Shown: positions 51,621-63,742, counted from the stretch's first letter. The stretch is DNA of 64,000 nucleotides from Muricea muricata (GCA_963855995.1 OY979717.1:36537497-36601496); one strand, 5' to 3'. Numbers and translations are program-made. The notes: a model not told the origin generated them from the letters alone.

Positions 51621-52189
51621 TATACCGAAAATCAAAAACTTTCCGTAAGAATAAATTTTAAGTTCGTCAAGTTGAACATAACTTCGTGAATATGATGCTC
51701 TAAAGTACAAAATAGCCTGTTCTTTGTTTGTTTTTATAACGAGAAGTACAGAAAATTCCTTTTAATTTTTTAAATATTTGTGTTTTCAACGCCCTTGCCC
51801 TCCAAAATACTTTGTAATTCTTCGTGAAGTTCATCACACCTTTCGCACATTCCTCCATTTTTGTTTACGAAAACTTGCCAATCTGTGCTTGCGAGCACAA
51901 GCGTTGCCATGACAGCGTGAGGTATTTACTGTATCTCACTTTAAAATTGAGATACAGTGGTATCTCACTTTAAAAGTGAGATACAGTGAGAAATCACCTC
52001 ATCACGTGGTAGAAATACGATATTTTGATTGGACAATTTGAATTTGAGGTATAATATTAACATATATGCGCAATTTTATAGATTTTCCATCTTCCGTTTA
52101 TAATTTCTTTCAATGACTCAAGGAACTGAGAGCATAGGCGGCCCAATTCAGTGTGTACTTTCATCCCTAAGTTTAACTGCCTAAGGTTG
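51621..52189. other. AT-rich spacer with a TGAGATACAG repeat and a dispersed repeat copy
   Basis: CTGTATCTCACTTTAAAATTGAGATACAGTGG (as two inverted 15-mers) repeats at 51928-51985. Positions 52003-52062 are copy 2 of the TCACGTGGTA... repeat first seen at 26307. No gene. Confidence 0.6.
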
Positions 52190-52254
52190 GCAACTAAATC
52201 AATTACGAACATACACCCCCCATGAAATAAATACACAAAGAAAACGTAACTAAT

Positions 52255-55200
52255 CATAGGCGAACGGGACGGGGGGGGGGTGGGGGCGGTAGCCCCCAAA
52301 GTCTGAGAAAGCTCTATTTTTTGGGCAACTATTAACTATTAAACTATTATTTTGGGCAACTTCTAAAAATATTTTTTGGGCAACAAGCGCTAGAAATTTG
52401 GGCAAGCACCAAGCAGCTGTCCCTGCAAAAACGCAACGATATCGTAGGTTTTTCGTGGCTGAAAGGTAAAATTACTATGTATAAATTAGTAATCGAACAC
52501 AACACGCTACGTTTTTGTTACGCTAAATATTTCGGTATGAAACTTGTACAAAATGTAGAGAAAACTAAGCGATTCTTGTAGCGGTATTTTGAAATATATG
52601 CGTTGTCGCTAAGTGGAGATATTGTTTTTTATTTTATTTGCATACTAATTAGCGCATGTATTTTGAAATTTGCTGCTTTTGAGTGTAAAAAATCACTTTT
52701 TATGCATAGTAAACATATAAATAATAGCCTAGATCGAAAGACATTTTAATGCTGATTAAAATGGTGTTTTTCTGGTGTAAATAGCTCGCACTGAAGCAGA
52801 GATATGCTTCGCAACTTCCATCGTTCACCAGTGAACGATTTTAACAGGGGCCGTCGGGAAAGCATGTGAAATACAATCCTGATTGGTTTGACTATCCTCT
52901 GTGGTAATTAATGAAAAAAGCGAACATATGTAATTAATGATAGCCTGTCTGAGAAAAATCTGCAATTGATGGCTACTACCCATGACCCAAATTCTTGCGT
53001 TGGGAACATATTGCTAGTTAGTAAGTAGTTTAATTGTTGCATTCTTTGTCACTAGTTAGTTTTAATTACTAACAATCTTGATATAATGCTGAAAACAGTA
53101 TAAAGCCAAACGTGTTGTGCGTCACATATAACTCAATGATTTGCAACAAAAAATATTTCGATATTAAGGAGCTAACACACTAACATCAGAAACCAATGGT
53201 GGTTTGGAAACGAAAGGTCCACAGCAGCCACTGCTGAAGAGTTATGATCCTAAAAACTGAGAAACGAATCATTTACTGGAGATTTCAAACCAGAATGGTA
53301 CAAACGACACCCCTGGCTCTCTTATGATACAACCACCAATAAAGAGCACTGTTATGCTTGTCACACGTTCTTAGCGGAGAAAAATCCATTCTTTTTTGAT
53401 AATTGGAAAAAAACCTGAATGGTTAGCAAAGCATCACAAAAGCGAGAAACATCAAAGGGCCATGGAGATGTGGATGTCAATCAAAGCCAATAAGAAGCGT
53501 AATTCTACGGTAATCAGCCTAGCTACTCAACGAAGCCCATAAACAGTCCGTAAAAGAAAATAGGATGTATCTTCAGGTAATAATCGAATGTCTGATGTAC
53601 ACAGCACAACAAAACATCAAAAGCACGCGCAGTGGACATCCTCCGCTATACAAAATGAACTACTGCAAATCATAGCTGACCTGGTGAAAGAGCGCATTGT
53701 GAACGACGTTAAATCTAGCGGGTGGTATGGTATCATACTGGATGAAACATCGGACATTACCAGAATTGAGCAGGTGTCACTTTGTCTAAGTTATTGTGTA
53801 GATGGAATAAAAAAAGAAGCGTTTGTTGGCTTTTATGCTACGAAATCAACGGAAGGTCAAGTTCTTTATCAACTTGTGAAAGATTCTATATCCGAACTTA
53901 ATTTGGAATTGGAGAATATAGTTGGAAACGCGTTTGATGGTGCAGCCAATATGAATGGTATATATATATAAGGGGCTGTCCACGAGAATGAAAGAGTGTT
54001 CCCCCTTCGCCATATACGTCCACTGTTACGGGCATCTCCTGAATCTAGCCCTCCAAGATACTATGAAAGAGATAGAACCATTACGCAACGCCTTGGGCAA
54101 TATCCAGTCCTTATATAATTTCTTGGAAGCGAGTCCAGAGCGCCACGCACTATTCAGCGACGTTGAAGATGAAAATGAGAAATATAAACAAACCCTCAAG
54201 TCATTAAGTGTCACTAGGTGGTCATGTCGGTGGGTAGCTGTAAAGTCTGTCTACGATCAAATCGAGCGTATTGTGAAGACTCTCCTCGAATTGTCTTCAA
54301 ATAAGGATTCCAAAACATATATTGATAGTAGAGCATTGTTGGTTGCTATATGCGACACGGATTTTATAATTGGATTGTGTCTGTTGCGTGTAATTGTTAG
54401 TAACACACATAGGCCACACAATATCTTCAAGGAAAAGATGTTGATGTCATTTCAGCGCGAAAAAGAGCTAACATGACAATGGAAACACTACGTCGCTGCA
54501 GAAGTTAGGATCAGTTCAACATTGTGTGGAATATGGCATCTTTAATGGGATTTCAAGATAAAATTTCTGCTGAGCAATACGGGGTTTGAGCTTCGAGAAG
54601 TACGAGTGCCCCGTCATAGACCATCGCGGCGTCTTCAAGCCCTTGTGGGTGAATCATCCAAAGACCATGTAGAAGTCACACCGGAATCCCATCACCGTGT
54701 TAACACATATTACCAGTCAATCAACAAAGTACTTTCTGAGCTTGAGTTGCGATTTAGTGGAAATGACCAAGATATAATACATGCGCTGGGAGATGTTTGT
54801 CAAAATAAAGACCCTAAAGTAGAAAGCTTTGCCTTAGTTGCTCAATTTTATGGTATTGATAAAGAGATTTTACAGGTTGAACAAAAAATTTTTATGAGCT
54901 TCCGTCAAGAGCATGGATTCCCAGAAGGACAGAAGGTGGCAGAAGTTCTACAGTTGATGCAAGAAAACGACCTTTTTGACATGCTACCAGAATTTGCTAA
55001 AGTTATGGTAATTCTTGCAGTCATTCCAGCTACATGATGTTCTGCAGAACGTTCATTCAGTGCTCTGCGCCGACTGAAAACATACCTGCGAAACACAATG
55101 GTCAAGAACGTATTAACAGCATTGCCCTCATCAACATAGAGAGAGAATATGCCAATGCCGTAATGGAGAAGGACATGGAACGTATAATAAATATATTTGC

Positions 55201-55448
55201 TAGTCGTAAGGGGAGAAACAGTTCCTTTTTTTGATGTTCTCCCTTCTAATGAACGTCTCTCACATTATGATAGTTGATAAGGATGTTGGTTGGTTCACTG
55301 ATTTAAAATGACTTATGCACGGTAACCCTAAGTCCTAACCTCTTTTCGTTAAAACTATGTTTTCATATTAGATATTTTTGGGCAAACTGACTTTTTAGGG
55401 CAAAAATGCAGCCGCCCCTCCTAGAATTGGGCCTCCCGTTCGCCTATG
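52255..55448 (+). mobile_element. hAT transposon (3,194 bp) with decayed transposase
   Basis: Ends CATAGGCGAACGGGA (52255) and TCCCGTTCGCCTATG (55434-55448) are inverted repeats. The 8-bp flanks TAACTAAT (52247-52254) and TAACGAAT (55449-55456) match at 7 of 8, the expected hAT duplication length. TTTTGGGCAAC is repeated several times just inside the left end and twice near the right end, probably subterminal transposase sites. The internal transposase is on the plus strand and broken. Confidence 0.92.
53278..55234 (+). pseudogene. hAT transposase (TTF finger, DUF4371-like core, dimerisation domain), broken
   Basis: Order: TTF-type finger FKPEWYKRHPWLSYD...HCYACHTFL (~53285-53420), which binds the ends; the core with IILDETSDITRIEQVSLC (first catalytic Asp, ~53735) and AFDGAANMNG (second Asp, ~53930); then HCYGHLLNLAL and SVTRWSCRW; and a hAT dimerisation segment AERSFSALRRLKTYLRNTM (~55035-55095). 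Frame changes occur near 53950, between 54476 and 54606, and near 55100. A TGA replaces a sense codon just before CSAERSFS. All domains are recognisable, so decay is recent to moderate. Confidence 0.9.
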
Positions 55449-56008
55449 TAACGAATTACAAAATAAACAAGACCAGTTTGTGGCTGGATAAATTTACTAC
55501 CCTTGTGGTGAGTTTCTGTTTCGAAAACTACTTAAAAACGTTGTATACGTGTCAAATTTTTGATGTTTTGTTAAATTTTACGTCTGTAACTATGCGGGAT
55601 GCTCTCATCCTGCTACTGGAAAAAGTTTTAAATGACGAGTACATGCAGCGATTGGCTTGTCAAAGGTTTAACTTTAAAAATTCATAGTTAAATTTGACAC
55701 GTATACAACGTAAATTTATCCAGCCATACACTGGTCTTGTTTATTTTGTAATTCGTTACGTTTTCTTTGTGTATTTATGCTTTATTTCATGGGGGTGTAT
55801 GTTCGTAATTGATTTAGTTGCCAACCTTTGGGAATTATATTAGGCCGTAAGATGAGCGTCTAAAAGATGCTCAGAAACGCATTCCGACATTAGAATCCGC
55901 TGCTCCCCAAGCGAAACAGGTGCACAATTGGAAAAAAATTCCCTCAAAAGTTTGTTAATTTCGCGCTTTGAAATATTCGAACCGCCATTGTTTTGGTGAC
56001 AAATACGC

Positions 56009-56565
56009 ATGCGCACATCAGCCAAACTCCCACTGCGCACGCGCACAAACGCACACGAGGTGCGAATTGCATTATGCAAAATAATCGTGACTGAAGATAT
56101 TTCTAATATTCGGATATCCTCATGTTTTATGCATTTTCATGGCGTTAAGGAGCAACTTTGCAAAGTTACACGCCAAGGGCTTAAGAAAGGTCTTGAGTGT
56201 AGGTCCAAAATGGCCAAACTTAACTGTCCACAAGCTGAAATAGCTAAAAAATCGTATGAAAACATCGATGACAGATCTGTCACTTCATACATGGAGAAGA
56301 ATCCTGACAGCATTAATTTAGAATGGTACCATCATATGAAATGCTGGAAGACATTTTGTGATGAAGGGAAGATCCGCAGACAACAGAGAAAGGAGGAAAA
56401 AGGTGAAGGAACAGAACTAGCTCCAAAGGCCCAACTTCTACCGAAGTGTCACCTGAAGTAGAGCCACTGTGCCACAAAGAAACGCGCATGTGCTTCCAGA
56501 GATATGTATTAGTTGTGGTAGAGACGCTTCTTAGTTTTCATTAGACAAGCTAGGGGCACTTTGAT
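56009..56565 (+). pseudogene. N-terminal block of the TIR element's Cys/His-rich protein
   Basis: The frame 56009-56461 starts inside the left TIR and reads GVKEQLCKVTRQGLKKGLEC, then IAKKSYENIDDRSV and WYHHMKCWKTFCDEGKIRR. The Y/W-H-x-x-C-x-x-x-F-C pattern is a zinc-binding-like motif I associate with uncharacterised proteins of cnidarians, sponges and molluscs (memory, not a search). Two frameshifts (near 56410 and 56490) are needed to reach a following CxxC motif (ICISCGRD, ~56510). The protein is therefore broken. Function unknown, presumably a transposase-associated or accessory protein. Confidence 0.6.
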
Positions 56566-56635
56566 AGGTATATATGCACTTAACAGTTCAAAAGTAGCTT
56601 TTCGCATTGGTATCCGTAGTCGGGCCTATTTTAGG

Positions 56636-57530
56636 TTATTATTATTATTATTATTATTATTACAATATTTAAACACGGTACTATTTCACAATATATAAAA
56701 TATTTACAAAAAAGGAAAAAAAAGAGTGATCTTCCAATAGGCCGTGTGCTAAACTATTATATAAATATTAAAAAATTTTATTACTTATCAATCTGTAATT
56801 GTTTTATCTTACTCTTAAAAGTTGATAAACCTTTTTGTCACATCAATTCAATTGGAAGATTATTCCAAGTTTCCGCACCTCTGTAGCCAAATGATTTTTT
56901 CATAGCATTAGTGTTTGGCATTGGCAATGCGTAATTATATTCTCTTTGTCTCGTGTTATGATAATGGACTTGCTGAGTGTTAACAAAAATATCTTGTAAG
57001 TAATTTGGTAGCATTTTATGTTTGATCTTGTACATCACTACAGCAAGTTGTTGTTCTCTTCTAGTTTGTAGGTCGAAAAATCCTGCCTTATTTAGAATAT
57101 CTTTTGATCGCGTTTCATATCCTTCACGGGAAATTATGCGAAACGCTCGGTTTTGAAGACGCTGAAGTTTATCTGATAAAACCTTTCCTAGGCAACCCCA
57201 AACTTGTGAGCAATAATCAAAATGTGGTTGGATGATAGATTTGTAAATAATTATTAGAGTATTATAGTCAACTATATCACGCAATTTTCTTATAATGCTT
57301 AGACCCGAGTTAACTTTTTTCGTAATTTTGTCAACCTGGGCCGACCAAGATAAAGTATCATCGATCATTAGACCTAGAGACTTGGCCACATTGACTTTTT
57401 TTATCTCATCACCTGCAACACAGATTGAGGGTTCTTGTTCAACTTGGCCAAGTCTTCTATTACTGCCTATGACCATGAATTCAGTTTTATTATTGTTCAA
57501 AGGTTTTGCTGAAGGTTCAGGATTATGAGA
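56636..57530 (-). pseudogene. LINE 3' fragment (RT C-terminus) inserted in the TIR element
   Basis: The minus-strand frame 57500-56838 (220 codons) reads NNNKTEFMVIGSNRRL, then SLGLMIDDTLSW, HFDYCSQVWG and KLQRLQNRAFRIISREGYE, and ends ETWNNLPIEL. This is the C-terminal part of CR1/L2-type ORF2. The ATT/AAT microsatellite at 56636-56665 is its 3' tail in element orientation. 5' truncation is normal for LINE insertions. It interrupts the Cys/His protein gene or its intron. Confidence 0.9.
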
Positions 57531-57885
57531 GTTTCAAATGCCATTTGATTCAGTCAGCTTCAAATTCTCTAAAGTACGCCTGTGGGTTTCAATGTGAAAG
57601 TAGCTAATTCAATAGTATGTATAATTCTATGTATGTATGTATGTATATATGTATATTTATGTAACGTTAAGGGGATCGCAGTAATTGGTGCAAGCTGTTG
57701 CGATTGCCTTGCCAGTTTTAGTGTTAACGTGTTTGAATCTGGCAAAGTTAATAAATTAATAAATTAAATTAATTTAATTCTAGCATTATATAGATATGTG
57801 GATAACATTGCTATGAATATCCAGCCTTGGTATTGCTAGGTAATTTGTTTAATAACTTTGTTTTAACACCAGGTAACAAAGAAGA
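57531..57885. other. Spacer inside the TIR element
   Basis: AT-rich, with a TATG microsatellite near 57630. It holds no coding that I can support. An acceptor-like TTTAACACCAG at 57876-57886 precedes the next coding block. Confidence 0.45.
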
Positions 57886-58160
57886 GAAAAAGAACACCAC
57901 TCATGTTGGCAGAAACAATTGATGCTGGTCTTTTATGTACACCTGCCGAGAGAAAAATGATGAACGGAAACTTGTGCAAATCCGGGGGAAAGACTGTGTA
58001 ACACTGGAAGTCCGCCATCACAAAGTTTGCTACTGCAACTATACAAAATACAATGTCACCAGAGAGACTAAAGGATCAATCAGAGTCTAAAAGATCAGTT
58101 TCAGTGTACGATAAGTCCTATATGATGTTTTCTGTAAGGAAGTAATAGAGACGGAGGTCA
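57886..58160 (+). pseudogene. Second block of the TIR element's Cys/His-rich protein
   Basis: After TTTTAACACCAG the frame reads VTKKRKRTPLMLAETIDAGL. It then shifts to EKNDERKLVQIRGKDCVTLE, VRHHKVCYCNYTKY and, after a stop, SVYDKSYMMF. The D-C-x(4)-E-V-x-x-H-x-x-C-x-x-x-Y-T pattern fits the same unclassified family as the N-terminal block. At least one frameshift and one stop break it. The remainder of the protein is missing. Confidence 0.55.
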
Positions 58161-58624
58161 CTGGAGATAAGAAAATAACATGAATATATGAATATTAGCA
58201 CACACCCCAGCCCCAATTATCGATCGTCAACCGCCTGTGCATCAAATAATAGGAAATCCTTTTGCTTTCCGCGACAATGTTTTGTAAGTTAAGCTTAGGT
58301 TGAGTTTATCGAAATATTTAATTTGTTCGTTAATCGTGGGAACTGTATATATATTTATCATTTATAGTTGTATGTATATTTATTTATCATCTGTCCGGTT
58401 TGATACAGGTAGATTTTTACCTCACACAAATTTGAATTGAATTAGAATGTTAAAACCAATATTTCAATAAATCAATTGAAATAATTTAGCATACAAGCAA
58501 GCGTAGTTTTCAGTGTGTTCTGGGAAATATTTAAGAGTGTGTATTTATTTGTTAATATTACGAATTTGAGCTCTATTCCATGTCTTCATTTGTAGTAAAT
58601 GGGGGAAAACCCACAGGGAAAATC
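58161..58624. other. 3' interior of the TIR element, no coding
   Basis: AT-rich, with repeated TTTATCAT-type words near 58350. It ends at the start of the right TIR. Confidence 0.5.
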
Positions 58625-58885
58625 TATTTTTGTTATCTGCGTGTGCGCAGTGGGAGTTTTGCTGATGTGCGCATGCGTAAAAAACAATAGCGGCTCGAAT
58701 ACTTCAAAGCTCAAAATTAACAAACTTTGGAGGAAATGTTTTCCCAATTTTGCACCTGTTTCGCTTGGGGAGCAGCGGATTCTAATAAAGTGTGTTTTTG
58801 TCTATCGACTCGTGTGAAAATTATGTAGTTCCACGAGGGGTGCAACGGAATTGCATCTTTTCGACGCTCATTCTACGGTCTATGT

Positions 58886-59756
58886 CTGAGTGACTTGCCA
58901 GGCACTTTTCCCAAAGTCCTAGTAAGACTGAATTTTTTTGAATTTAATTTAAATTAAAGACTTTCATAGTACATATATTAAACAAGATTCTTTTGTCATC
59001 AATACCACCAACATATGGCTGTTTTATTTTTGGCTAGTTGCAAGTAAATATAATTTTACTAAAAGTGTGTACAATACATAAATATATTAAGCTGATAGCA
59101 TCATTTAAATCAATTCTGTAGCACATTGCCTGAAGTCTCCGCGATATAATTTGTTGGGAACTTTAGTCTAACATATGTATTTCTGGAATTGGAATGTTAA
59201 ATGTCTCTTACCTTTTATAACTGTATGAGATCCCTGATCCCACAAGCAAATAAATTATTTAGCACGAAATATCAGCAACTCAAAATAGGAAGAAATAGAA
59301 AATCAAGGAAAGAGATCACAATGAATACTTCGTGATTTGAGTTAGGAACACATTTTCTAGATTCACTCCTTGATCATGGAATGATGGAGTCTATCAAAAT
59401 TTGCCGTTTTAAAACATTTCTGGAGCAATGTTTTGATAAAGAACCTTCCTGTCCCTTTTTGTTCACTATTACATGTTAAAAATTTTGTTTTGTATATAGA
59501 TATTTCAGTAGAGTTTGCGTTTGATTCTTGTGTAGAAATATCTAAATTTCTTAAAATTGGAAACACAACAGAAAATGACGCAAACACGCTCTCAAAACAT
59601 TACCGCGATACATCACTCCTCGTTAAAGTTTCGCGGTGGAATTTGTCATTTTAAAACATTTTGCATGAGGCTCTTTGCACGTAAAACCTCCTTTCGGCTT
59701 AGATGTTCTAGCGTACATGTTAAAGTGCGTGTTTTGTTGTCATATTCCTCTAGAAA
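58886..59756. repeat. ~0.85-kb dispersed repeat, copy 2
   Basis: Same orientation as 26694-27487 and collinear. It begins TGTCTGAGTGACTTGCCAGG directly at the right edge of the TIR element. It carries about 70 bp (ATCAGCAACTCAAAATAGG...) missing from copy 1. The abutment may mean the TIR element inserted at the edge of this repeat. Confidence 0.85.
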
Positions 59757-61179
59757 TTGAGTTTAAACGCCGTATTTAGGTCGGCTCACGCGGCTTGTGC
59801 CCAGCGGTATCACCCATGAGCGCTGCAACAACTTGTTACACCAAAAAAAGAAAAAAAATCACAAACGGGGCGAATATATTAGAACTCGGCCTCGCCTGCG
59901 ACAGGCGGAGTAATTACACATTATTACACTTTGTCCATTACTTTCAATAGGAATTCATCAATTTTTGCAGTGCATTGTCAGAACGTCAACGGTTTTTCGA
60001 CGTATGGGCCATATATATCCGTTGTTAAGACAATAATAAAATTTTTAGGGTGCCTGTTGTAATGAGAATTGAAGAACGAAAATGTTTGCTAGGGACCGCG
60101 TGTTGTGTCCGCAGTTGCATGTCCTCAATAAGGGGGTGTTCGCACAACGAAACTTGACGCAAAGATTTTTGTAATTTTTTGAAAATAAAAGTACGAAAAA
60201 AGTGTAAAAACATATTTCAGGAAAACCCTCGTACGAAGATAGGGCGTCGTGGAGAAGCTATAGTTGAAGCACGTTGTCCTGCTTTTTGGCGAAGCGATAT
60301 ATAACAAGATCCAGCACGTTCGATGGCAAGATCGCGAATTTTATATGTTCGTTATACGGCTGAGTGAATTCCCCAACATCATGTCTTTCTTGTCTGCCAT
60401 GTCATATATTTTCGAAGACGCAGTAATTAAGATAATGTGATAACGTACTTTATAATAATGTTGTACTGTAATAATTAGAAAGTAAGAAAAATGATGAAAT
60501 AATTTGAATTTCCTGAATGTTAGTTAACCCTAAATGCTAATTTAAATTTTTGGATCTATTTATCGAGTCTGGGCTTGTCAGCGAATGTTCCAGTAAAGAT
60601 GTTTTAGCGCAAGAAAAAACACAACGGATCTGTCTTTTGTCATAAGATTGTGTACAAAGATATGCAACGTCTGCGTTTCGAAGCATTTCTAGAGAATCCT
60701 GTAGACAACGAAAACAGCAAAGAATCATGGAAACGGTCGGTGCTTTGCCAGATGCTTTTCTTGCGAAAGAACAAGATATCATAATTTTTTTTAGAGCAGA
60801 GTTTAATTCTAGTTATCATTACTAATAAACACCAACACAAAGAAAAGTCATACAACGCATACCGGGAACAATGAACTACCGGACTAAGAGAAAACACTAA
60901 GGATACTTTAACATAATTACTTAAGTCATGTAAATTAATCGATCTGTTGTAAATATATAAGTAGAAACAAACACACCACTAAAGAACTAAATGTAGTGAA
61001 AACGTTAGTGTGCAAACAAAATATAAATGACTGGCTATTTACTTATTTCTTCAGTCGTCAAATCAAAAATCTTTTTTCATAAATTTGCTTGTGTTTGAAT
61101 AATAATATATCTTGGAACGAGTTTGGCCTATTAACCGAGCTGTCTTGTGTGGCACATTGTGTTATTTGACTACACACGT
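59757..61179. other. No supported gene
   Basis: Mixed AT-rich sequence. TTTTTGCAGTGCATTG at 59966 ends in CAGTG, the mirror of the CACTGCAAAAA start at 28184, but nothing links them. Overlapping minus-strand ORFs near 60537-60897 (some Cys/Ser-rich) are unsupported. Confidence 0.4.
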
Positions 61180-61183
61180 CTTT

Positions 61184-62949
61184 GGGTAATTCCATGTCAA
61201 ATCATCCAGACGGTGAAACCAAGGTGTCAGGGATTTCCCTCGCGTTTACATCACAGTAAGGTACTGATGAAATAAGCAAAATGTCAAAATTTCGCGTCTT
61301 TAGCGTTCAGATTGCAGGGAATGTGACCAGCTAACTGAAAACCCGCTGACATCAGCATTTTTGCCAAAAAAGGTACGTGTCATAGACAGGAAGTCATTTT
61401 TCATTTCATTATATTTTCGGCTGCAATCGCCATGAGTTGATGAAAAGTTGGTATTTACCATTTTCAATGACGCAGAATCCAAACATTTTATCAAAAATAT
61501 TGGATGTTGTAATGCCAAGCATTTATTTGCGTGAAATTTAAATTGCCATACTTACAGGACACACTTATGTTTGGTCTGTTATTAGTGCACGTGGCCAACT
61601 ATTAATACACTTCATATGTGTAATATCACAAAGGCCGTTGATTCTCGTTCATATTTATCGAGGATGGATAAATTGTTTCAAAGAATTGAATTGCCACAGC
61701 TGTAGACCTTGAATTGCTGTACTACCTTTTTTGGGCAGAGATTCGTAAAGGCCAGCCTCAAAATATCCGTCAGTGCAAGACACTGTCCGACCCAGCCGTA
61801 AAATTGTTCGAAGTAAATAAAAGAAGATTGACGGCTGTCTTGCTATAAGGTGTTAGTTTGTAAACCGCGAGTCTAGAAGTTAAATCTATGGACGTCATAG
61901 TTATATGATCTGATAACATGGAACAGGAATTTAGTTAATGTTTAATTGAGATAGCGAACAGTGCATGCATATAACAGAGTGCGTCAGAGTACACGAGAGA
62001 GGGTTAATGTTACGCTGTTGAAGAGAGAGCACCTCAGAGCACGAAGTCAGATGAATATATGTAAATTGTATAACCTAAGAGTTTAATAATTAAATAAAAG
62101 TTTGGAGTCTATTACGATCTATCTATATTGGCAATCCCTCACAACTGACAAGAAGTAACCTGTATGGTGCGAGGTAACAGTCTCACCCATCAGTGGGTAT
62201 AGCACAAGTTTAGGTTATGCTTCTGCTATTTGCAAGCAAAGTCCAGTTTTGGACCGGAAATTAATTTTTAAACAAAATGCTAACCGCTTAACATTAACCT
62301 CGGCATAATTTAAACATTAGAGATTTTGCACCGAAAGAAGGAAAACTTGGGCATCAGACATAATTTTAAAGATGTCCAACCGATTGTGAAAGGCACCGAG
62401 CATTTTGAAAATAAGTAGTACAGCAATTCAAGGTGTACTGCTGTGGCAGTTTTTTGAAACAATTCATCCATCCTCGATACAAATGAACGAGAATCAATGG
62501 CCTTTATGATATTACAAATATGAAGTATGTTGGTAGTTGGCCACGTGCACTAATCATAGACCAAACATAAGTGTGTCCTATAAGTATTGCAATTTAAATT
62601 GTATGCAAATAAATGCTTGGCATTACAACATCCTATTTTTTTGATAACATTTTTGAATTGCACGTCATTGGAAATGGTAAATATCAAACTTTTCGTCAAC
62701 TTATGGCCTTTGCAGCAGAAAATATAATAAAATGAAAAATGACTTCCTGTCTATGACACGACTCTTTTTTGGCAAAAATGCTGATGTCAGCGGGTTTTTT
62801 AGCTGGTCACATTCCCTGCAGTCTAAATGCTGAAGACGCGAAATTTTGACATTTTGTTTATTTCATCAGTACCTTACTGTGATGTAAACGTGAGGCGATT
62901 CCCTGACACGCTGGTTTCACCGTCTGGATGATTTGACATGGAATTACCC
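61184..62949. mobile_element. 1.77-kb non-autonomous element with ~550-bp terminal inverted repeats
   Basis: The ends GGGTAATTCCATGTCAAATC and GATTTGACATGGAATTACCC are perfect over at least 20 bp. The inversion extends inward to about 61735 on the left and 62405 on the right (CAGCAATTCAAGGT). CTTT flanks both sides (61180-61183 and 62950-62953). The ~670-bp core has no transposase. ORFs in both TIRs are mirror images of each other. TIR arms differ by many substitutions and small indels, so the copy is old. The superfamily is undetermined. Confidence 0.92.
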
Positions 62950-62953
62950 CTTT

Positions 62954-63742
62954 CACAAACAGCAGAAATAATACCTTATAATTAGTAATATTGCAATGTC
63001 TATGAAAATATGCAATTGCAGCCAATTAACTTTGCAATTTGTGACCCTCTTTGGGAAAACATACGTTAACGCTTTGAAAAAAACGCTGTAGAAACCGTTT
63101 TCAAACCGTTTATTAGCCGTGATAACGGGAAGCGCAAACCGTGATCGAGATTAGGATGACCGTGATAACAGTTAAAATAAGTGTGAAAACACTTTGGTCT
63201 GTGCGTGATAACACTTTGACCTATCCGTGAACACGCTTTGGGCTATCCGTGATTTTTTATCTAAGCGTGAGAACTAGTTCCCCCATTTTGCTTTAATCAA
63301 TTTTGTTTGCCAGATAATACGGTGCAACTTAAACCGCTTACCGGATAATCTAATCGTCAGAGTTGCACGGATCAAATGGCATTCCGCTAATTCGAGCAAT
63401 AGATTTATTCATACATTTACTGTAAAAGTCTTGCTACGGTATGGCGATACGCATAAAATACTTGCTTGCTTTATACGTGACATATTAAGTGACAAATTGC
63501 CCCTGATAAACAAAATTAAAGATTGGAAAATCAAACGCTGTGCTCGAAGATCAGCCTCGTCCCCAGGCCCAACCGTTACCGTTGCGTGGGTATTGCGTGG
63601 AAAACACAGTCGGAAACGCGCGGTCGGGCCTGGCAGAAAATGCAGAAAAAAGTGTATGATTCAACGAAAAAGTGATAAGATAGTATTTTATTGAGAATTT
63701 CGTTTTCCAGTCGCGTGTGTTGGCCATACATGTGTTTGATAG
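62954..63742. other. Unassigned stretch with a GTGATAAC-type word cluster
   Basis: CCGTGATAACGG, CCGTGATAACAG, CGTGATAACAC and CCGTGATTTTT lie within 63115-63270, a degenerate short repeat. The plus-strand ORF 63431-63694 (87 codons, Lys/Arg-rich C-terminus) has no recognisable domain. Confidence 0.4.

Larger units (their letters stand above)
52190..55832. mobile_element. Foldback element interrupted by a hAT transposon
   Basis: The left arm (52190-52254, then 55457 to about 55550) and right arm (about 55680-55832) are inverted copies. AAGGTTGGCAACTAAATCAATT at the left and its complement at the right set the outer ends. GACCAGTxTxTGGCTGGATAAATTTA and TATACGTGTCAAATTT set the inner parts. 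Without the hAT (3,194 bp plus 8) the element is about 440 bp with ~150-bp arms. The insert splits the left arm exactly. Confidence 0.88.
55843..58880 (+). mobile_element. ~3.0-kb element with long terminal inverted repeats and an unclassified Cys/His protein gene
   Basis: The left TIR (55843-56050) and right TIR (about 58625-58880) are inverted copies of ~210-250 bp. Shared stretches include TAGAATCCGCTGCTCCCCAAGC and GCATGCGCACATCAGC. The right TIR has ~50 bp extra. TA lies at both outer edges. The interior encodes a broken plus-strand protein in two blocks, with a LINE 3' fragment inserted between them. The superfamily is not identified. Confidence 0.82.

Noticed and set aside
28184..59980. 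One giant CACTA element from CACTGCAAAAA (28184) to TTTTTGCAGTG (59966)
   Set aside because: More than 31 kb of unrelated nested sequence, no CACTA transposase, and chance pairing of 11-mers is plausible.
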